This document shows positions 53,156-63,030 of a stretch of 64,000 nt of DNA, piece by piece. The DNA is taken from the NCBI RefSeq assembly GCF_014641615.1, contig NZ_BMIB01000002.1, positions 186,001-250,000 on the forward strand, given 5' to 3'. The stretch's first letter is position 1; every line of letters begins with the position of its first letter. Source of the stretch: Filimonas zeae (GTDB lineage Bacteria; Bacteroidota; Bacteroidia; Chitinophagales; Chitinophagaceae). Under the pieces are notes generated by a model. The model saw nothing but the letters and a program-made list of their open reading frames with translations. It did not search any database and had not been told where the DNA came from. The position numbers were made by a program, and so were the translations under genes.

Positions 53156-54882
53156 AAAGTCATCGTTACTTTTTTCAGATTTATAGCTTCCCAGCCCTCA
53201 GCGCGGGGTTTAATAGCAAAGCGGTAGTTACCAGGTTCCCTAACAGTAATGGTGCCCAGTTTAAAAAGCTGGTAAGTATTATAATCGCCCGTAGCGGTAA
53301 CAGCCCCCGCCTGCTCCTTACCTTCCATACCCCATACAAACGCACTGTTAGCGGCAGGGGTAGCAACTTCTGCCTGTACACGGTAAGTACCCGGCGTGGT
53401 TACAAAAAAAAGCCAGGATGCCCAGTCGGCAGCATGCGTCCAGAAACCAATGTTCTGCTCTTCTCCCCCTTCAATACGTACATCCGGCTGCTTTCTGCGC
53501 GAATGCAGATCGGCCATGGCAGCAGGCAACTCCAGCGTGCCATCTGCCGCCTGCGTAACAGGCAAATCAGCCACAGCCAGTGTTCCGGTAGTTTCCAGGC
53601 GTATAACCGGTATTACCATATGCTGCGGCAGGGCAGACAAATCAATAGTATAACCTTCTGTTGTTTTTTTCCAGGGCAGCTGCTTACCCGTAGCTAAAGC
53701 GGTGGCAGTAGTAACAGTTGTCTGCAACCCCGGTATCTCCAGCTGGTCGCTGGCGGGCCGGTTAAAGATGTGCAGAAACAATGTATTGCCATGGGTGGTT
53801 GATTTTACCGTACATCTGCCCCAGGAAAGTTTTTTAAAAGGGCTTGCTGATGTGCCATAAATAGCTTCGCTGTTCACCTTCATCCAGGCACCTATTGCCT
53901 GTAAACGATCCTGAATAGGCTGCGGAAAAGCACCGGATGCTTCCGGCCCTACATTCAGCAGATAGTTACCACCTTTAGAAGTAACATCTACCAGGTTGCG
54001 GATGAGCTCTGTACTGGTTTTCCAGTTATGATCGGTTGATTTATAGCCCCAGGTATCATTCATGGTCATACAGGTTTCCCAGTTCCTGTTTTTTAAACCG
54101 GTGGCCGGTACATATTGTTCCGGTGTGGTTATATCACCCTTTACATCGCCTCCCAGCCTGTCGTTGGTTATAATGCCGGGTTGCAGCTGCTGTACTATGG
54201 CAGTAAACTTAGCAGCCCTTTCCGGGGTCATGCCCGTGGGCACATCCCACCACAACTCAGCTACATCACCATAGTTAGAAAGGATTTCGCGTACCTGCGG
54301 GGCAGCTACTTTATCAATATACTCATCCATATTGCCCCGCTGGGTATCATCCCAATAGCCATAGGCAGCAGCACCGCCGGGGTGGTACCAGTCGTTTGCC
54401 TGGGAATAATAAAAACCCAGCTTCATACCCTGCCGGCGGCAGGCTTCGGCCAGCGGCTTCAGCAAATCTTTACCGTAAGGGGTTGCCTTTACTACACTCC
54501 AGTTGCTAAACTGTGTATTAAATAAAGCAAAGCCATCATGATGCTTGGTGGTTACTACTATATACTTCATACCAGCTTCGCGCGCCATGCGCACCCAGGC
54601 TTCCGGATCGTACTTATCGGGGTTAAACTGCTTTGCAAAAGCAGCGTACTCTGCACGTGGTATATGTGCATCCTGCATAATCCACTCCCCCAGCCCATCT
54701 ACACGCCCGCCATTTCTAATACCTGCCGGTACAGAATATACCCCCCAGTGAATAAACATACCAAAGCGGGCTTTGTGCCACCAGTCCATTTTATCTGCCG
54801 CTATTTTTTGCTGGGCAATAACAGGTTTGTGTAAAAACAGAGTGGCGAGTAACAGCCCTCCGCGCAGGAAGGATTTGTTCAT
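53146..54882 (-). CDS. GH29 alpha-L-fucosidase (first gene of the fucoside locus)
   Basis: A 578-residue secreted fucosidase with signal peptide (cut near VIAQQK). The GH29 barrel (about 30-345) is canonical: RFGMFIHWGVYSVPAG, YIVVTTKHHDGFALFNTQFS, nucleophile Asp213 in DVAELWWDVPTG, and GGNYLLNVGPEASGAFPQPI. A beta-sandwich (about 355-430) and a C-terminal jelly-roll-like domain (about 435-578, with VRIEGGEEQNIGFWTHAADW and a final LKKVTMTLLP) follow, probably carbohydrate binding. It opens the fucoside operon and is followed by SusC. Confidence 0.93.
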   Translation of the reverse strand: MNKSFLRGGLLLATLFLHKPVIAQQKIAADKMDWWHKARFGMFIHWGVYSVPAGIRNGGRVDGLGEWIMQDAHIPRAEYAAFAKQFNPDKYDPEAWVRMAREAGMKYIVVTTKHHDGFALFNTQFSNWSVVKATPYGKDLLKPLAEACRRQGMKLGFYYSQANDWYHPGGAAAYGYWDDTQRGNMDEYIDKVAAPQVREILSNYGDVAELWWDVPTGMTPERAAKFTAIVQQLQPGIITNDRLGGDVKGDITTPEQYVPATGLKNRNWETCMTMNDTWGYKSTDHNWKTSTELIRNLVDVTSKGGNYLLNVGPEASGAFPQPIQDRLQAIGAWMKVNSEAIYGTSASPFKKLSWGRCTVKSTTHGNTLFLHIFNRPASDQLEIPGLQTTVTTATALATGKQLPWKKTTEGYTIDLSALPQHMVIPVIRLETTGTLAVADLPVTQAADGTLELPAAMADLHSRRKQPDVRIEGGEEQNIGFWTHAADWASWLFFVTTPGTYRVQAEVATPAANSAFVWGMEGKEQAGAVTATGDYNTYQLFKLGTITVREPGNYRFAIKPRAEGWEAINLKKVTMTLLP

Positions 54883-55026
54883 AATTATGCAGGTTCTGGT
54901 TGTGTTAATGATGTTTTAAAGTTATTCAGCGTTGGTTTCGAAGGCTGTCAACAAACCCTAAACGGAATGTTAACAGAATTTAAACGACCGCTAATCATTC
55001 AAACACAGCCGTAAACATACCCACAT

Positions 55027-55066
55027 AAAAAAAGCTGCCTCCGGGATACGGAAGCAGCTTTTTTAA
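55027..55066 (-). terminator. Terminator after the orphan SusD gene
   Basis: AAAAAAAGCTGCcTCCG pairs with CGGAaGCAGCTTTTTTT (one C-A mismatch) around loop GGATA. It is 19 bases past the stop of the gene at 55085 and separates the orphan SusC/SusD pair from the fucoside locus. Confidence 0.9.
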
Positions 55067-55084
55067 CCTGTTTGTATTTATGGT

Positions 55085-56449
55085 TTATTGATATCCATCG
55101 TTCTGCGACAGATTGGTGTTAACTCTCCTTTCTCTTTGCGGCACAGGAAACACCAGGTTGTTGGCATTCCACGCTATATTACCTACAGATTGCTGCAGCC
55201 TTTTGGCATCGTGCAGGCCAAAGCCTTCAAACGCCAGTTCCAGCTTTCGCTCCAGCAGTATTTTAGCCAGGGTAAGGTCTGCCGCGTTATAAAGCGCAAG
55301 GTTAGCCCGGTCGCGTATTGTATTTATATCATCTACCGGTGCAGCGCCAACAGCAGTACCTTGCCTGAAATTAGCTTCTGCCCTTATCAGGTACATTTCG
55401 GCCAGGCGTATAATATGTACGTTACCATACAGATTATCAAACTTGCCCGTAAAAACAGAACCTCCCGAGTTGTAAAACAAATTCAGGCGATCATCATCCG
55501 CTTCATACAAATTCAGGTGTGCATCTTCAATCTGAATATCACCACGGCCCAGCGGAGAATAAAAAGTTTGAAAATCGTTGGTACCCGAACTGGAGGTTAT
55601 CTGCATAGCAAATACATCTTCCGTAGTATTAGCCACAGCACCGGCCATACCACCCGGAAAGGGAAAAGCCGCCTCGTAGGTACCAGTAAGGCGAAATGCG
55701 TTTGAGGCAATTACCTTATTAGCCTGCACGGCAGCTTTGGCATAATCGCCCTGCTGCAGATATATGCGGGCCAGCATGGCTGATGCAGCCAGGCTGCTGG
55801 CATAAAAGCCATTGGTAGGCGGCAGCAGGGTTTCTGCATCTGTAAGGTCGCTTATTACCTGTGCATATACCGCCGCTACGGTAGCGCGGGGTACTTTGCT
55901 GGAATCGGTAATAGAACGGGTAGGTGTTAACACAATTGGCACACCTGCATTAGCAGCCGGGTTACCATCGTTCCAGGATTTGGCAAATACACGCACCAGA
56001 TCAAACAATACCGATCCACGTATAAACTTTGCCTGCCCTTCCATGTCATCGCGGGTATCTTCATCCTTAATAACATCTAAGGCAGATAACACATTATTTA
56101 CATCGTTAATAGCGCGGTAGCCCGATAGCCATACATTGGCTATGTAAGAGTTATCAACCGGAATGGCCTTGTTATACACCTGCGTCATAGCGCCAAATGT
56201 GCCCGACCAGTTTATTTCTGTAGTAGCAGCCATCAAATCGCCCAGTATAAATATATCACCGCCATAGAGGTAAGCATTACCTAAATCGTCATAAGCGCCT
56301 ACCATCGCAATTTTCACATCTGAAGTAGTAGCCAGGGCCGCCTCGTTGCTGATAGATTCTGTGGGTATGGTATCCAGCTTTTTACTGCATGCAGCAACGG
56401 TAAAAACAGCAGCCGCACAAAGTATATATAAGTTCTTTACGTATTTCAT
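55085..56449 (-). CDS. SusD/RagB-family lipoprotein (orphan pair)
   Basis: A 454-residue surface lipoprotein with lipobox FTVAACSKKLDTIPTESISN, SusD helices (ILGDLMAATTEINWSGTFGA, SGYRAINDVNNVLSALDVIK, AEMYLIRAEANFRQG) and a C-terminus ILLERKLELAFEGFGLHDAK. It is shorter than the two other SusD proteins here. It follows the third SusC gene by 30 bases. No hydrolase or regulator is adjacent, so the ligand is unknown and could be a peptide or a small glycan. Confidence 0.93.
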   Translation of the reverse strand: MKYVKNLYILCAAAVFTVAACSKKLDTIPTESISNEAALATTSDVKIAMVGAYDDLGNAYLYGGDIFILGDLMAATTEINWSGTFGAMTQVYNKAIPVDNSYIANVWLSGYRAINDVNNVLSALDVIKDEDTRDDMEGQAKFIRGSVLFDLVRVFAKSWNDGNPAANAGVPIVLTPTRSITDSSKVPRATVAAVYAQVISDLTDAETLLPPTNGFYASSLAASAMLARIYLQQGDYAKAAVQANKVIASNAFRLTGTYEAAFPFPGGMAGAVANTTEDVFAMQITSSSGTNDFQTFYSPLGRGDIQIEDAHLNLYEADDDRLNLFYNSGGSVFTGKFDNLYGNVHIIRLAEMYLIRAEANFRQGTAVGAAPVDDINTIRDRANLALYNAADLTLAKILLERKLELAFEGFGLHDAKRLQQSVGNIAWNANNLVFPVPQRERRVNTNLSQNDGYQ

Positions 56450-56479
56450 GTTTCTTCCTTTAAAGTGAACGCTGCGTGT

Positions 56480-59400
56480 TTATAAACCTATGTTAACACC
56501 AAACACAATGGTTTTGGCCTGTGGGGCAGAGTAAAAATCGTTACCCAGGTTAATATTACTAGCCTGGTAGTCGGAGTTTACTTCGGGGTCCCAGCCCTCA
56601 TACTTCGTAATGGTAAACAGGTTTTGCGCCCTTGCATACACGCGCACCCTATCCAGCCCAATCTGGTTTAACAGCGTGCGTGGCAGGTTATAACCCAGTG
56701 TTACGGCTTTTACACGTAAATAAGAACCACTGCTGATATACCTGCTGGAAGGGTCAGTACCATTGGGATAAAACAAACGCGCCTCAGGTATCATGGTAAT
56801 ATCACCCGGATTTTTCCAGGCAGCCAGCTGATCTACTGTTTGGTTATCAAAACCATTGCTGCCGCTGGCACTCATGTACGTACCTGCCTTGTTAAAAATC
56901 TGATTGCCATTTACGCCCTGTAATAACACATCCAGGTCAAAACCTTTATAACTTACGGTGTTACCAAAACCATATATAAACTTAGGGTTAGGGTTGCCTA
57001 TTACTACGTCTGTAGCCGCATTATAGTCGTTGGTAGTAGCGCGGTCGCGCGTGCCATCAGCTTTAACCGTATTGGTAATATACAAGGCATCGCCATTAGC
57101 AGGGTCTGCACCGGCAAACTCCCTGGCCACAAACACACCCAGTGCTTCCCCTTCGCGGGCGCGGTTAACACTGTTACCCAGCTCCTGGCCGCCCAGGTTG
57201 GTAATCTTATTTTTATTGGCAGAAAAGTTTAGGGTTGAAGTCCACCTGAAATTACGCGTTTGAATATTGGTAGTGTTTAAGGTTATTTCTATGCCTTTGT
57301 TGGTAAGGTTACCCACGTTTTTATACTGGGTAGAAAAGCCGGAAGTACCTGGCACTTCCACACTCAGAATAAGATCTTTGGTTTTACGCTGGTACACTTC
57401 TACCTCAAACCCTATACGGCTTTGCAGTATACTACCTTCCACACCAATATCCGCACCGGTAGAGGTTTCCCATTTTAAATCGGGGTTGGCAATCTGTACT
57501 GGCTTCTGCCCTGCCTGGCCACCATAAGCAGCATCGCCGGTATATAACCCTCTGGAAGCAAAATCACTGATATTATCATTACCTGTTACACCATAGCTGG
57601 CTTTCAGTTTTAAAAAGCTCAGCCATTTTTCACCTTTTAAAAAGTTTTCTTCCGTAAGCACCCAGCCTGCTGATACTGCCGGGAAAAAGCCATAGCGGTT
57701 ATTGGTACCAAAGCGCGATGAGCCATCTATGCGCCCGCTTACACCCAGCAGGTATTTATTGGCAAACTTATAACTGGCCCTGAGAAAGTAAGAAAGCAGC
57801 GTGTTACTGGTAGAGCCGCTGCTGGCATCTGTTTTAGAAGCTGCACTGGACAGCGTTTTATAAGCATCGCTGGGAAACTGTTCGCCCGTGGCAGTACTGT
57901 ACACCATTTGCCGGTTCTGATAACTCATACCCAGCGTGGCATCCAGGCTGTGCACGGTACCGAATGTTTTAGCATATTGAAAATAGTTGTTGGTATTCAG
58001 GTTCAGCATTTCGGTGGTAGCATAAGTGCCATTACCATTAGCTACACCGGTGTTGCGTGCAGTAAGTTTGCCATAATAACTTTCTTCTGTCTGGTTCAGC
58101 TGATCTATACCCAGCTCTGTACGAAAGGTAAGGCCATTTAGCAGGTTGGCGTTTAAGTACGCATTACCAATGGTTCTGTTTACCAGTGTATGATAAAAAG
58201 CATTGTCTACATTCAGCAGCGGATTATAGTATACCGGATAATTGGTATTAGGCGCATCAGTAGCCAGATCCAGCGCGCCGCTCAGTAAACCCGTACGCGG
58301 GTCAATAACCGGCGTAATGGGCGATAAAGCAATAATCTGCAACGGAGTAGAAAAAGCATTATCGTTAGATACGCGGTAGTTTAACGAGCGGGCATAACTA
58401 AGGTTGGCACCGGCGGTAAGCCAGTTTTTCAACTTATGTTCTATGTTCAGCCTGCCGGAATATCTTTTATAGCTGTTGCCTATAAGTATGCCTTTCTGGT
58501 TCAGATACTGGCCGGAAAAGAATACTTTGGTTTTATCATTACCACCCGTAACACTCATATCGTATTGCGATATGGGGGCTGTTCTGAACACCTCATCCTG
58601 CCAGTCAGTATTTACCGCACCGGTTTCCCAGGTGTTTTCACCTGCTGCATAGCGCGTAAAACGACTGGGGATATACGACTCATAATCTTCAATAGCCTCC
58701 TGCAAAGTATTAAAGTAACCTGCCGCATAATCCAGTTTGGCAGCACCCAACCCCGCCTGCTTAAAGTAATTCACATATTCGGTAGCATTCATAAACTTTC
58801 TTCTGCCGGTAGCACGCTGGTTGCCATGATAGTAACCCAGTTCCAGCTTAGAAGTACCTGCTTTGCCTTTTTTGGTGGTAATAAGTACCACGCCGTTTGA
58901 GCCACGCGAGCCGTAGATGGCTGCAGCAGAAGCATCTTTTAATATTTCTACCGATTCAATATCGTTCATATTCAAATCGGCCAGTGCATTGGTAGGCGCA
59001 ATAGTGCTGCTCAGGTCGTCTGTAGTAATAGGTATACCATCCACCACATATAAGGGTTCGTTACCTGCTGTAACAGAACTGGCACCCCGTATACGTATGT
59101 TTATACCCTGCCCCAGTTTACCATTCTGCTGGTTTACCTGCACACCGGCAGCCCGGCCCTGCAGGGCGCTTTCAAAACTGGTGGCGGGTGTATTGGCAAT
59201 ATCTTTACTCTGCACTTTTACTACCGAACCGGTAACATCGCGCCGGCTTTTGGTGCCGTAGCCTACCACCACTATTTCTCCTAAAGTTTCGCCAGACTGC
59301 TCCAGGCTAACCGTAACAGGTGCGGCACCATTTAACGCTACTGTTTGCGCAGCATACCCCACATAAGTAACTTCCAGTTGCCGGGTTCTGGCATCTACCG

Positions 59401-59608
59401 TAATACTAAAACTGCCATCAGCAGCTGACACTACAGAGGCTTTACCACCCCTGGCGTGTACCGTAGCGCCCTGTATAGGCGTGCCATCTTTTGAATCTGT
59501 TATTTTTCCTTTTACTTCTTTAGATTGGGCCAACGCCCCGGTTGCTGCCATCAATAACAGCACGCAAAGACCCATTAGCATGGATAACTGTTTTCTCATT
59601 TGCATCAT
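56480..59608 (-). CDS. SusC/RagA-family TonB-dependent transporter (orphan pair)
   Basis: A 1042-residue outer-membrane transporter with signal peptide (MMQMRKQLSMLMGLCVLLLM, cut near GALAQS), carboxypeptidase-like domain (EVKGKITDSKDGTPIQGATV), SusC box GEIVVVGYGTKSRRDVTGSV, plug (NIRIRGASSVTAGNEPLYVV, VEILKDASAAAIYGSRGSNG) and a C-terminal TIVFGVNIGL. Met at 59599 is an alternative start. It heads a two-gene operon with the SusD gene at 55085. Confidence 0.93.
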   Translation of the reverse strand: MMQMRKQLSMLMGLCVLLLMAATGALAQSKEVKGKITDSKDGTPIQGATVHARGGKASVVSAADGSFSITVDARTRQLEVTYVGYAAQTVALNGAAPVTVSLEQSGETLGEIVVVGYGTKSRRDVTGSVVKVQSKDIANTPATSFESALQGRAAGVQVNQQNGKLGQGINIRIRGASSVTAGNEPLYVVDGIPITTDDLSSTIAPTNALADLNMNDIESVEILKDASAAAIYGSRGSNGVVLITTKKGKAGTSKLELGYYHGNQRATGRRKFMNATEYVNYFKQAGLGAAKLDYAAGYFNTLQEAIEDYESYIPSRFTRYAAGENTWETGAVNTDWQDEVFRTAPISQYDMSVTGGNDKTKVFFSGQYLNQKGILIGNSYKRYSGRLNIEHKLKNWLTAGANLSYARSLNYRVSNDNAFSTPLQIIALSPITPVIDPRTGLLSGALDLATDAPNTNYPVYYNPLLNVDNAFYHTLVNRTIGNAYLNANLLNGLTFRTELGIDQLNQTEESYYGKLTARNTGVANGNGTYATTEMLNLNTNNYFQYAKTFGTVHSLDATLGMSYQNRQMVYSTATGEQFPSDAYKTLSSAASKTDASSGSTSNTLLSYFLRASYKFANKYLLGVSGRIDGSSRFGTNNRYGFFPAVSAGWVLTEENFLKGEKWLSFLKLKASYGVTGNDNISDFASRGLYTGDAAYGGQAGQKPVQIANPDLKWETSTGADIGVEGSILQSRIGFEVEVYQRKTKDLILSVEVPGTSGFSTQYKNVGNLTNKGIEITLNTTNIQTRNFRWTSTLNFSANKNKITNLGGQELGNSVNRAREGEALGVFVAREFAGADPANGDALYITNTVKADGTRDRATTNDYNAATDVVIGNPNPKFIYGFGNTVSYKGFDLDVLLQGVNGNQIFNKAGTYMSASGSNGFDNQTVDQLAAWKNPGDITMIPEARLFYPNGTDPSSRYISSGSYLRVKAVTLGYNLPRTLLNQIGLDRVRVYARAQNLFTITKYEGWDPEVNSDYQASNINLGNDFYSAPQAKTIVFGVNIGL

Positions 59609-59965
59609 ATTTAAAAAGGAGAACTAAAAGCCTGAATAAACAGGTAATATGTAGGTATACCCTCAGGTAGCTGACGGCAGATGGTTGCTATAAAGCGAAA
59701 GAAAACGTTGGAATAATGAAACGGATAAATAGCCCGGATTTACGCTAACCGGCGTTTTTTTTCTCATGTGCATTGTAAAGACGTTTTGGTATAAAACAGT
59801 TAGTTGAAAGCCAGAATGTGCATTACTATATTATGTATGTAATTTAGGAAAATATTCACAAACAAGCAGAAGAAAACAGAAAAATCAACAGGAACATTCA
59901 AAAAAAGAAGGAACACCAAATCCGCAATCACACATATTGTTTTTATTAATATTCACAAAAACGAA
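59609..59965. other. Intergenic region between the usher-like operon and the orphan SusC gene
   Basis: This 357-base stretch is AT-rich and carries the leader and promoter of the SusC gene and the 3' end of the usher-like operon, both read on the minus strand. I find no exact TAnnTTTG on the minus strand. A short ACGC/GCGT hairpin with T8 (about 59741-59761) reads as a weak terminator on the plus strand, where no gene ends. Confidence 0.4.
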
Positions 59966-62536
59966 CTACTGCCGGATGACAAACTTCAGGTTAACGCTTT
60001 CCAACAACTCCATATCTGCCGCAACGGTAAAGCTTATTTTATCCGGCTTTGCCGTTATACCCAGTCTGGAAAGCTGTTCGGCATCTAAACAGGCAGTATA
60101 CCTGCCGGGCGCAACATTGCTAAAGCTGAAAAAACCATCTGCTTCTGTAACAGTCTGCCCTGCCAGGCTTCCATCTTCATGGAAGTACTGTACTTTTATT
60201 CTTCCCTTTCCTTTGCGTATACTGCCTTCTTCCACTACAACAGAACCCGCCACTTCTTCCCTTACCACTACCGGCACTTCTATTCTTTTAAACAGGTTAG
60301 GGTCTGCCATAATGTTCATGGATTTGTAAGCAAGATGCAGGGTTATACTGTTGAAAGCTTCTGTAAACCTTACCAGATAGGCAGCATAGGGTTCCAGATT
60401 ATATACCAGTATACTGGTATCACTATAGTTATGTTTTACTGTACCTGCATTTATAGTTACGCCCAGCCCGGCCACTGCGGGTTCTCCGGCATCGCGCTTT
60501 CCGTTGCCATTCTTATCCAGAAAAGGTAATAGTACCATCCCGGCCCGGCCTACCACTGAACGGTTGCCGGTTTGTATGCTACCGGTTCCATTGCCCGGCA
60601 TAATGCTGCCGCCGGCATTTTGCACATATGCAGTAGCACCATTACTGCGCCTTACCGATGCGCCGGTTTGTGCAAAAGAAAAATCAAACCGCAGGCCTAT
60701 GCCTACACTTTCAAAACTGCTTTTCCAGTTCTTTTCGTAAAACATATTTATATACCCCCTGCCGGTAAGGTATTTACCAATTTCTGCCTTGGCGCTTATC
60801 AGTTTAGCAGCCGCATATTCGTATTGCAGTTGCGGGGTAAACAAACATTGCAATGGCAGCCGCACAGTGGTAGAAAAGTTAGTGTATACATAGGGTTTGG
60901 GCGATTGTGTGTACAAAGCATACGTGGTTATATTGGCGCTGGCCCCCAATACCACACCGGAGAAAAGGGCTTCCAGTGTAGTGTATTGTAAACCGGTGCC
61001 TTTTACAGCAGGCAACACCGCCTGCCACGCGCTGAAACGGGTAAAGGCAGAAATTTTTGATTTGCGGAACGGGTAAGCAACCATCAGCTTTCTTTCTTCC
61101 TCGTAGGTAATATTAATAGCGGTTTGCCCAGGTGCATACCGTATATAATTCAGTTCTACCTGTAAATCGGAAGGCAGGCGGTAGTTCAACAGCGCCCTGC
61201 TTCTTACCCCATGTGTATACTCGCCATACAACATAATTTTACTGGTTAGCATAAGGGAGGCATGCAAAAAAGGCATTTTTGAGCCGGATTGTACAGAGGA
61301 AAGATATTCCATACCGGCGCCTATGGTAAAACGCCGTCCCAGTCCGTAATCTACCACGGCCCTGCCCAGCTTACTACCAACGGTATCTTCTACCACACCG
61401 GCGCTTACGGTATATTCTAACCGGCCCTGTGGCAGAAAATTAAAAGGGATATTGATATTCTGTTCGCGAAAACGTTCTTCGCCCCAGGGGCTGTAGTATC
61501 GTAATTTAATAAGGGAGTTGCCATACACCAGCGGCACATCAAAAGTAAAAAAGCCCGCCGCGTCTGCCTGTACATAGTTTACCAGTACGTTGTTAATATA
61601 CAATTCCACCATCCATCCGGGCTCGGTACGGTCGCTAAGCCGGTAGCTGCCAAAGGAGCGGCGGTAAGTGGCGGGTGCATTGGTAAACTGTACCCCTACC
61701 ACCGGCATAAACACAGAGGAGGTTTGCTGCGGAAAAATTTTACCCGCCATTATCTGGCTAAACACCCGGTTATGCTGGTTTACGCGCCGCCACTGGTAAA
61801 ACTGCTGACGCTCTGTAAAAGGGATGCGGTTGCTGTAGTTAAGCAGCACATTGGTTTCGCCCCCTGCCACCACGGCCCCCATAGCCAGGCTTAACCGGGT
61901 ATCTGCCGGTGCATCGGAGTACTGTGTGGTAATTACATTCCAGTCTGCCATACCCCCGGCAAACAGCGGGTACTGCCGTTGAATAGTGGTATCTGCTTTT
62001 TCTTCTCCCCTTAAGCGGTCCAGATTTTTACGCATGGCCTCTTCCCGCATCTGGCGCATTACCGGCAACTCCAGTGTTGTTTGCAGCACTACAGAAAGGC
62101 TGCGGAAATTAAACTTCCATTTAAGGGCAAATACAGTTTCAAAGTAATCCAGCCGCAGATAAATATGATTATCGGTACGTATCAATCCATCCTGATGCAA
62201 CGCTGTTTTCTTTTGCTGAAACCAGATATAGTTTTCAGCCGTGTTGATCTGATATACTGCTGCCGGATGTATAAAAAAGCCACTGATAGAATCCATACGG
62301 GGCGACAGGGTGTTTTTAATCTGCAAAAAATCGAATACAGCCGTTACAGACAAGTAAGGCACATCATTATATATAACAGCGGGTACTTCCATGCTGCCCA
62401 CACCGGGCACTGTTGCGTACATGGTAATTTCATCAAACACAGGCGCAGGGTGCGCCTTTGCCATACCGCAGCAAAACAGCAGCATACAGGGCAGCAGCTT
62501 TTTCCATAACCTTTTTATGCACCCTGCTTTTATCAT
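59966..62536 (-). CDS. Outer-membrane usher-like protein with C-terminal Cna/SdrD-type domains
   Basis: An 856-residue protein with signal peptide (cut near MAKAHPAP). The N-terminal domain (30-165) has the layout of usher-like N-domains: VPAVIYNDVPYLSVTAVFDF, SGFFIHPAAVYQI, DNHIYLRLDYFETVFALKWK and LELPVMRQMREEAMR. A beta-barrel follows with an usher-type middle domain (about 307-345: MVELYINNVLVNYVQADAAG, then YGNSLIKLRYYSPWGEERFR). After the barrel come DKNGNGKRDAGEPAVAGLGV (SdrD B-like, near 675) and a Cna-B/carboxypeptidase-like domain (about 775-850, TEADGFFSFSNVAPGRYTAC). Its ATG overlaps the stop of the DUF4402 gene (ATGA). Probable role: assembling DUF4402 subunits at the surface; this is inference. 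Confidence 0.7.
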   Translation of the reverse strand: MIKAGCIKRLWKKLLPCMLLFCCGMAKAHPAPVFDEITMYATVPGVGSMEVPAVIYNDVPYLSVTAVFDFLQIKNTLSPRMDSISGFFIHPAAVYQINTAENYIWFQQKKTALHQDGLIRTDNHIYLRLDYFETVFALKWKFNFRSLSVVLQTTLELPVMRQMREEAMRKNLDRLRGEEKADTTIQRQYPLFAGGMADWNVITTQYSDAPADTRLSLAMGAVVAGGETNVLLNYSNRIPFTERQQFYQWRRVNQHNRVFSQIMAGKIFPQQTSSVFMPVVGVQFTNAPATYRRSFGSYRLSDRTEPGWMVELYINNVLVNYVQADAAGFFTFDVPLVYGNSLIKLRYYSPWGEERFREQNINIPFNFLPQGRLEYTVSAGVVEDTVGSKLGRAVVDYGLGRRFTIGAGMEYLSSVQSGSKMPFLHASLMLTSKIMLYGEYTHGVRSRALLNYRLPSDLQVELNYIRYAPGQTAINITYEEERKLMVAYPFRKSKISAFTRFSAWQAVLPAVKGTGLQYTTLEALFSGVVLGASANITTYALYTQSPKPYVYTNFSTTVRLPLQCLFTPQLQYEYAAAKLISAKAEIGKYLTGRGYINMFYEKNWKSSFESVGIGLRFDFSFAQTGASVRRSNGATAYVQNAGGSIMPGNGTGSIQTGNRSVVGRAGMVLLPFLDKNGNGKRDAGEPAVAGLGVTINAGTVKHNYSDTSILVYNLEPYAAYLVRFTEAFNSITLHLAYKSMNIMADPNLFKRIEVPVVVREEVAGSVVVEEGSIRKGKGRIKVQYFHEDGSLAGQTVTEADGFFSFSNVAPGRYTACLDAEQLSRLGITAKPDKISFTVAADMELLESVNLKFVIRQ

Positions 62537-63030
62537 TCCTGAATAAAGGTTACACTGAATGATCCGCTATAGGTACCTGCGGGGTTAGCCAGCCGGTTGC
62601 CCACGGTAAGGGTGCCGCCTATACGCACCTGGGTACGTGCGGGGGCCTGGGTGGTGCTTACAAACTGCGTTCCGGTGCTGGCAGCGCCAACATGCAACGT
62701 CATGGTGCCGCCGTTGCTGCCGGTAAGGGTTACATCCGGCCCGTTTAATATAGAGATGAGTGTGCCGCGGTTGGCTTCTACCTCAAATATGGCAGGCGAA
62801 AAGGGTATGCCCAGATTGGCCTGTATAATATCGCCGGTTACAGAACGCGAGCCATCGGGATATACAATAACGCTGCCCCCCGTAGTACCCTGAAAAAAAG
62901 CACCGAGTATAAGGCCCTGCGCAGGGTTTACATAAATGGCAACCGGCCTGGGTGGCAACTCCTGCCCATGCAGCGTGTTACCCCAAAACAGCAATATCAC
63001 TATACATACACCAACGCCCGTACACTTCAT
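62533..63030 (-). CDS. DUF4402 pilin-like secreted subunit
   Basis: A 165-residue protein with signal peptide (cut near LHGQELPP). The mature part is a beta-sandwich: PVAIYVNPAQGLILGAFFQG, GGSVIVYPDGSRSVTGDIIQ, PAIFEVEANRGTLISILNGP, VRIGGTLTVGNRLANPAGTY and a final SGSFSVTFIQE strand. This matches DUF4402, a family like spore-coat U/fimbrial subunits whose terminal strand pattern GTYSGSFSVTF resembles strands exchanged in chaperone-usher pili. It overlaps the usher-like gene by ATGA and the upstream T9SS gene by TAATG, so all three are translationally coupled. Confidence 0.78.
   Translation of the reverse strand: MKCTGVGVCIVILLFWGNTLHGQELPPRPVAIYVNPAQGLILGAFFQGTTGGSVIVYPDGSRSVTGDIIQANLGIPFSPAIFEVEANRGTLISILNGPDVTLTGSNGGTMTLHVGAASTGTQFVSTTQAPARTQVRIGGTLTVGNRLANPAGTYSGSFSVTFIQE

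Noticed and set aside
59741..59761. Hairpin with T8 as a terminator
   Set aside because: The stem is only 4 bases and it points along the plus strand, where no gene ends.
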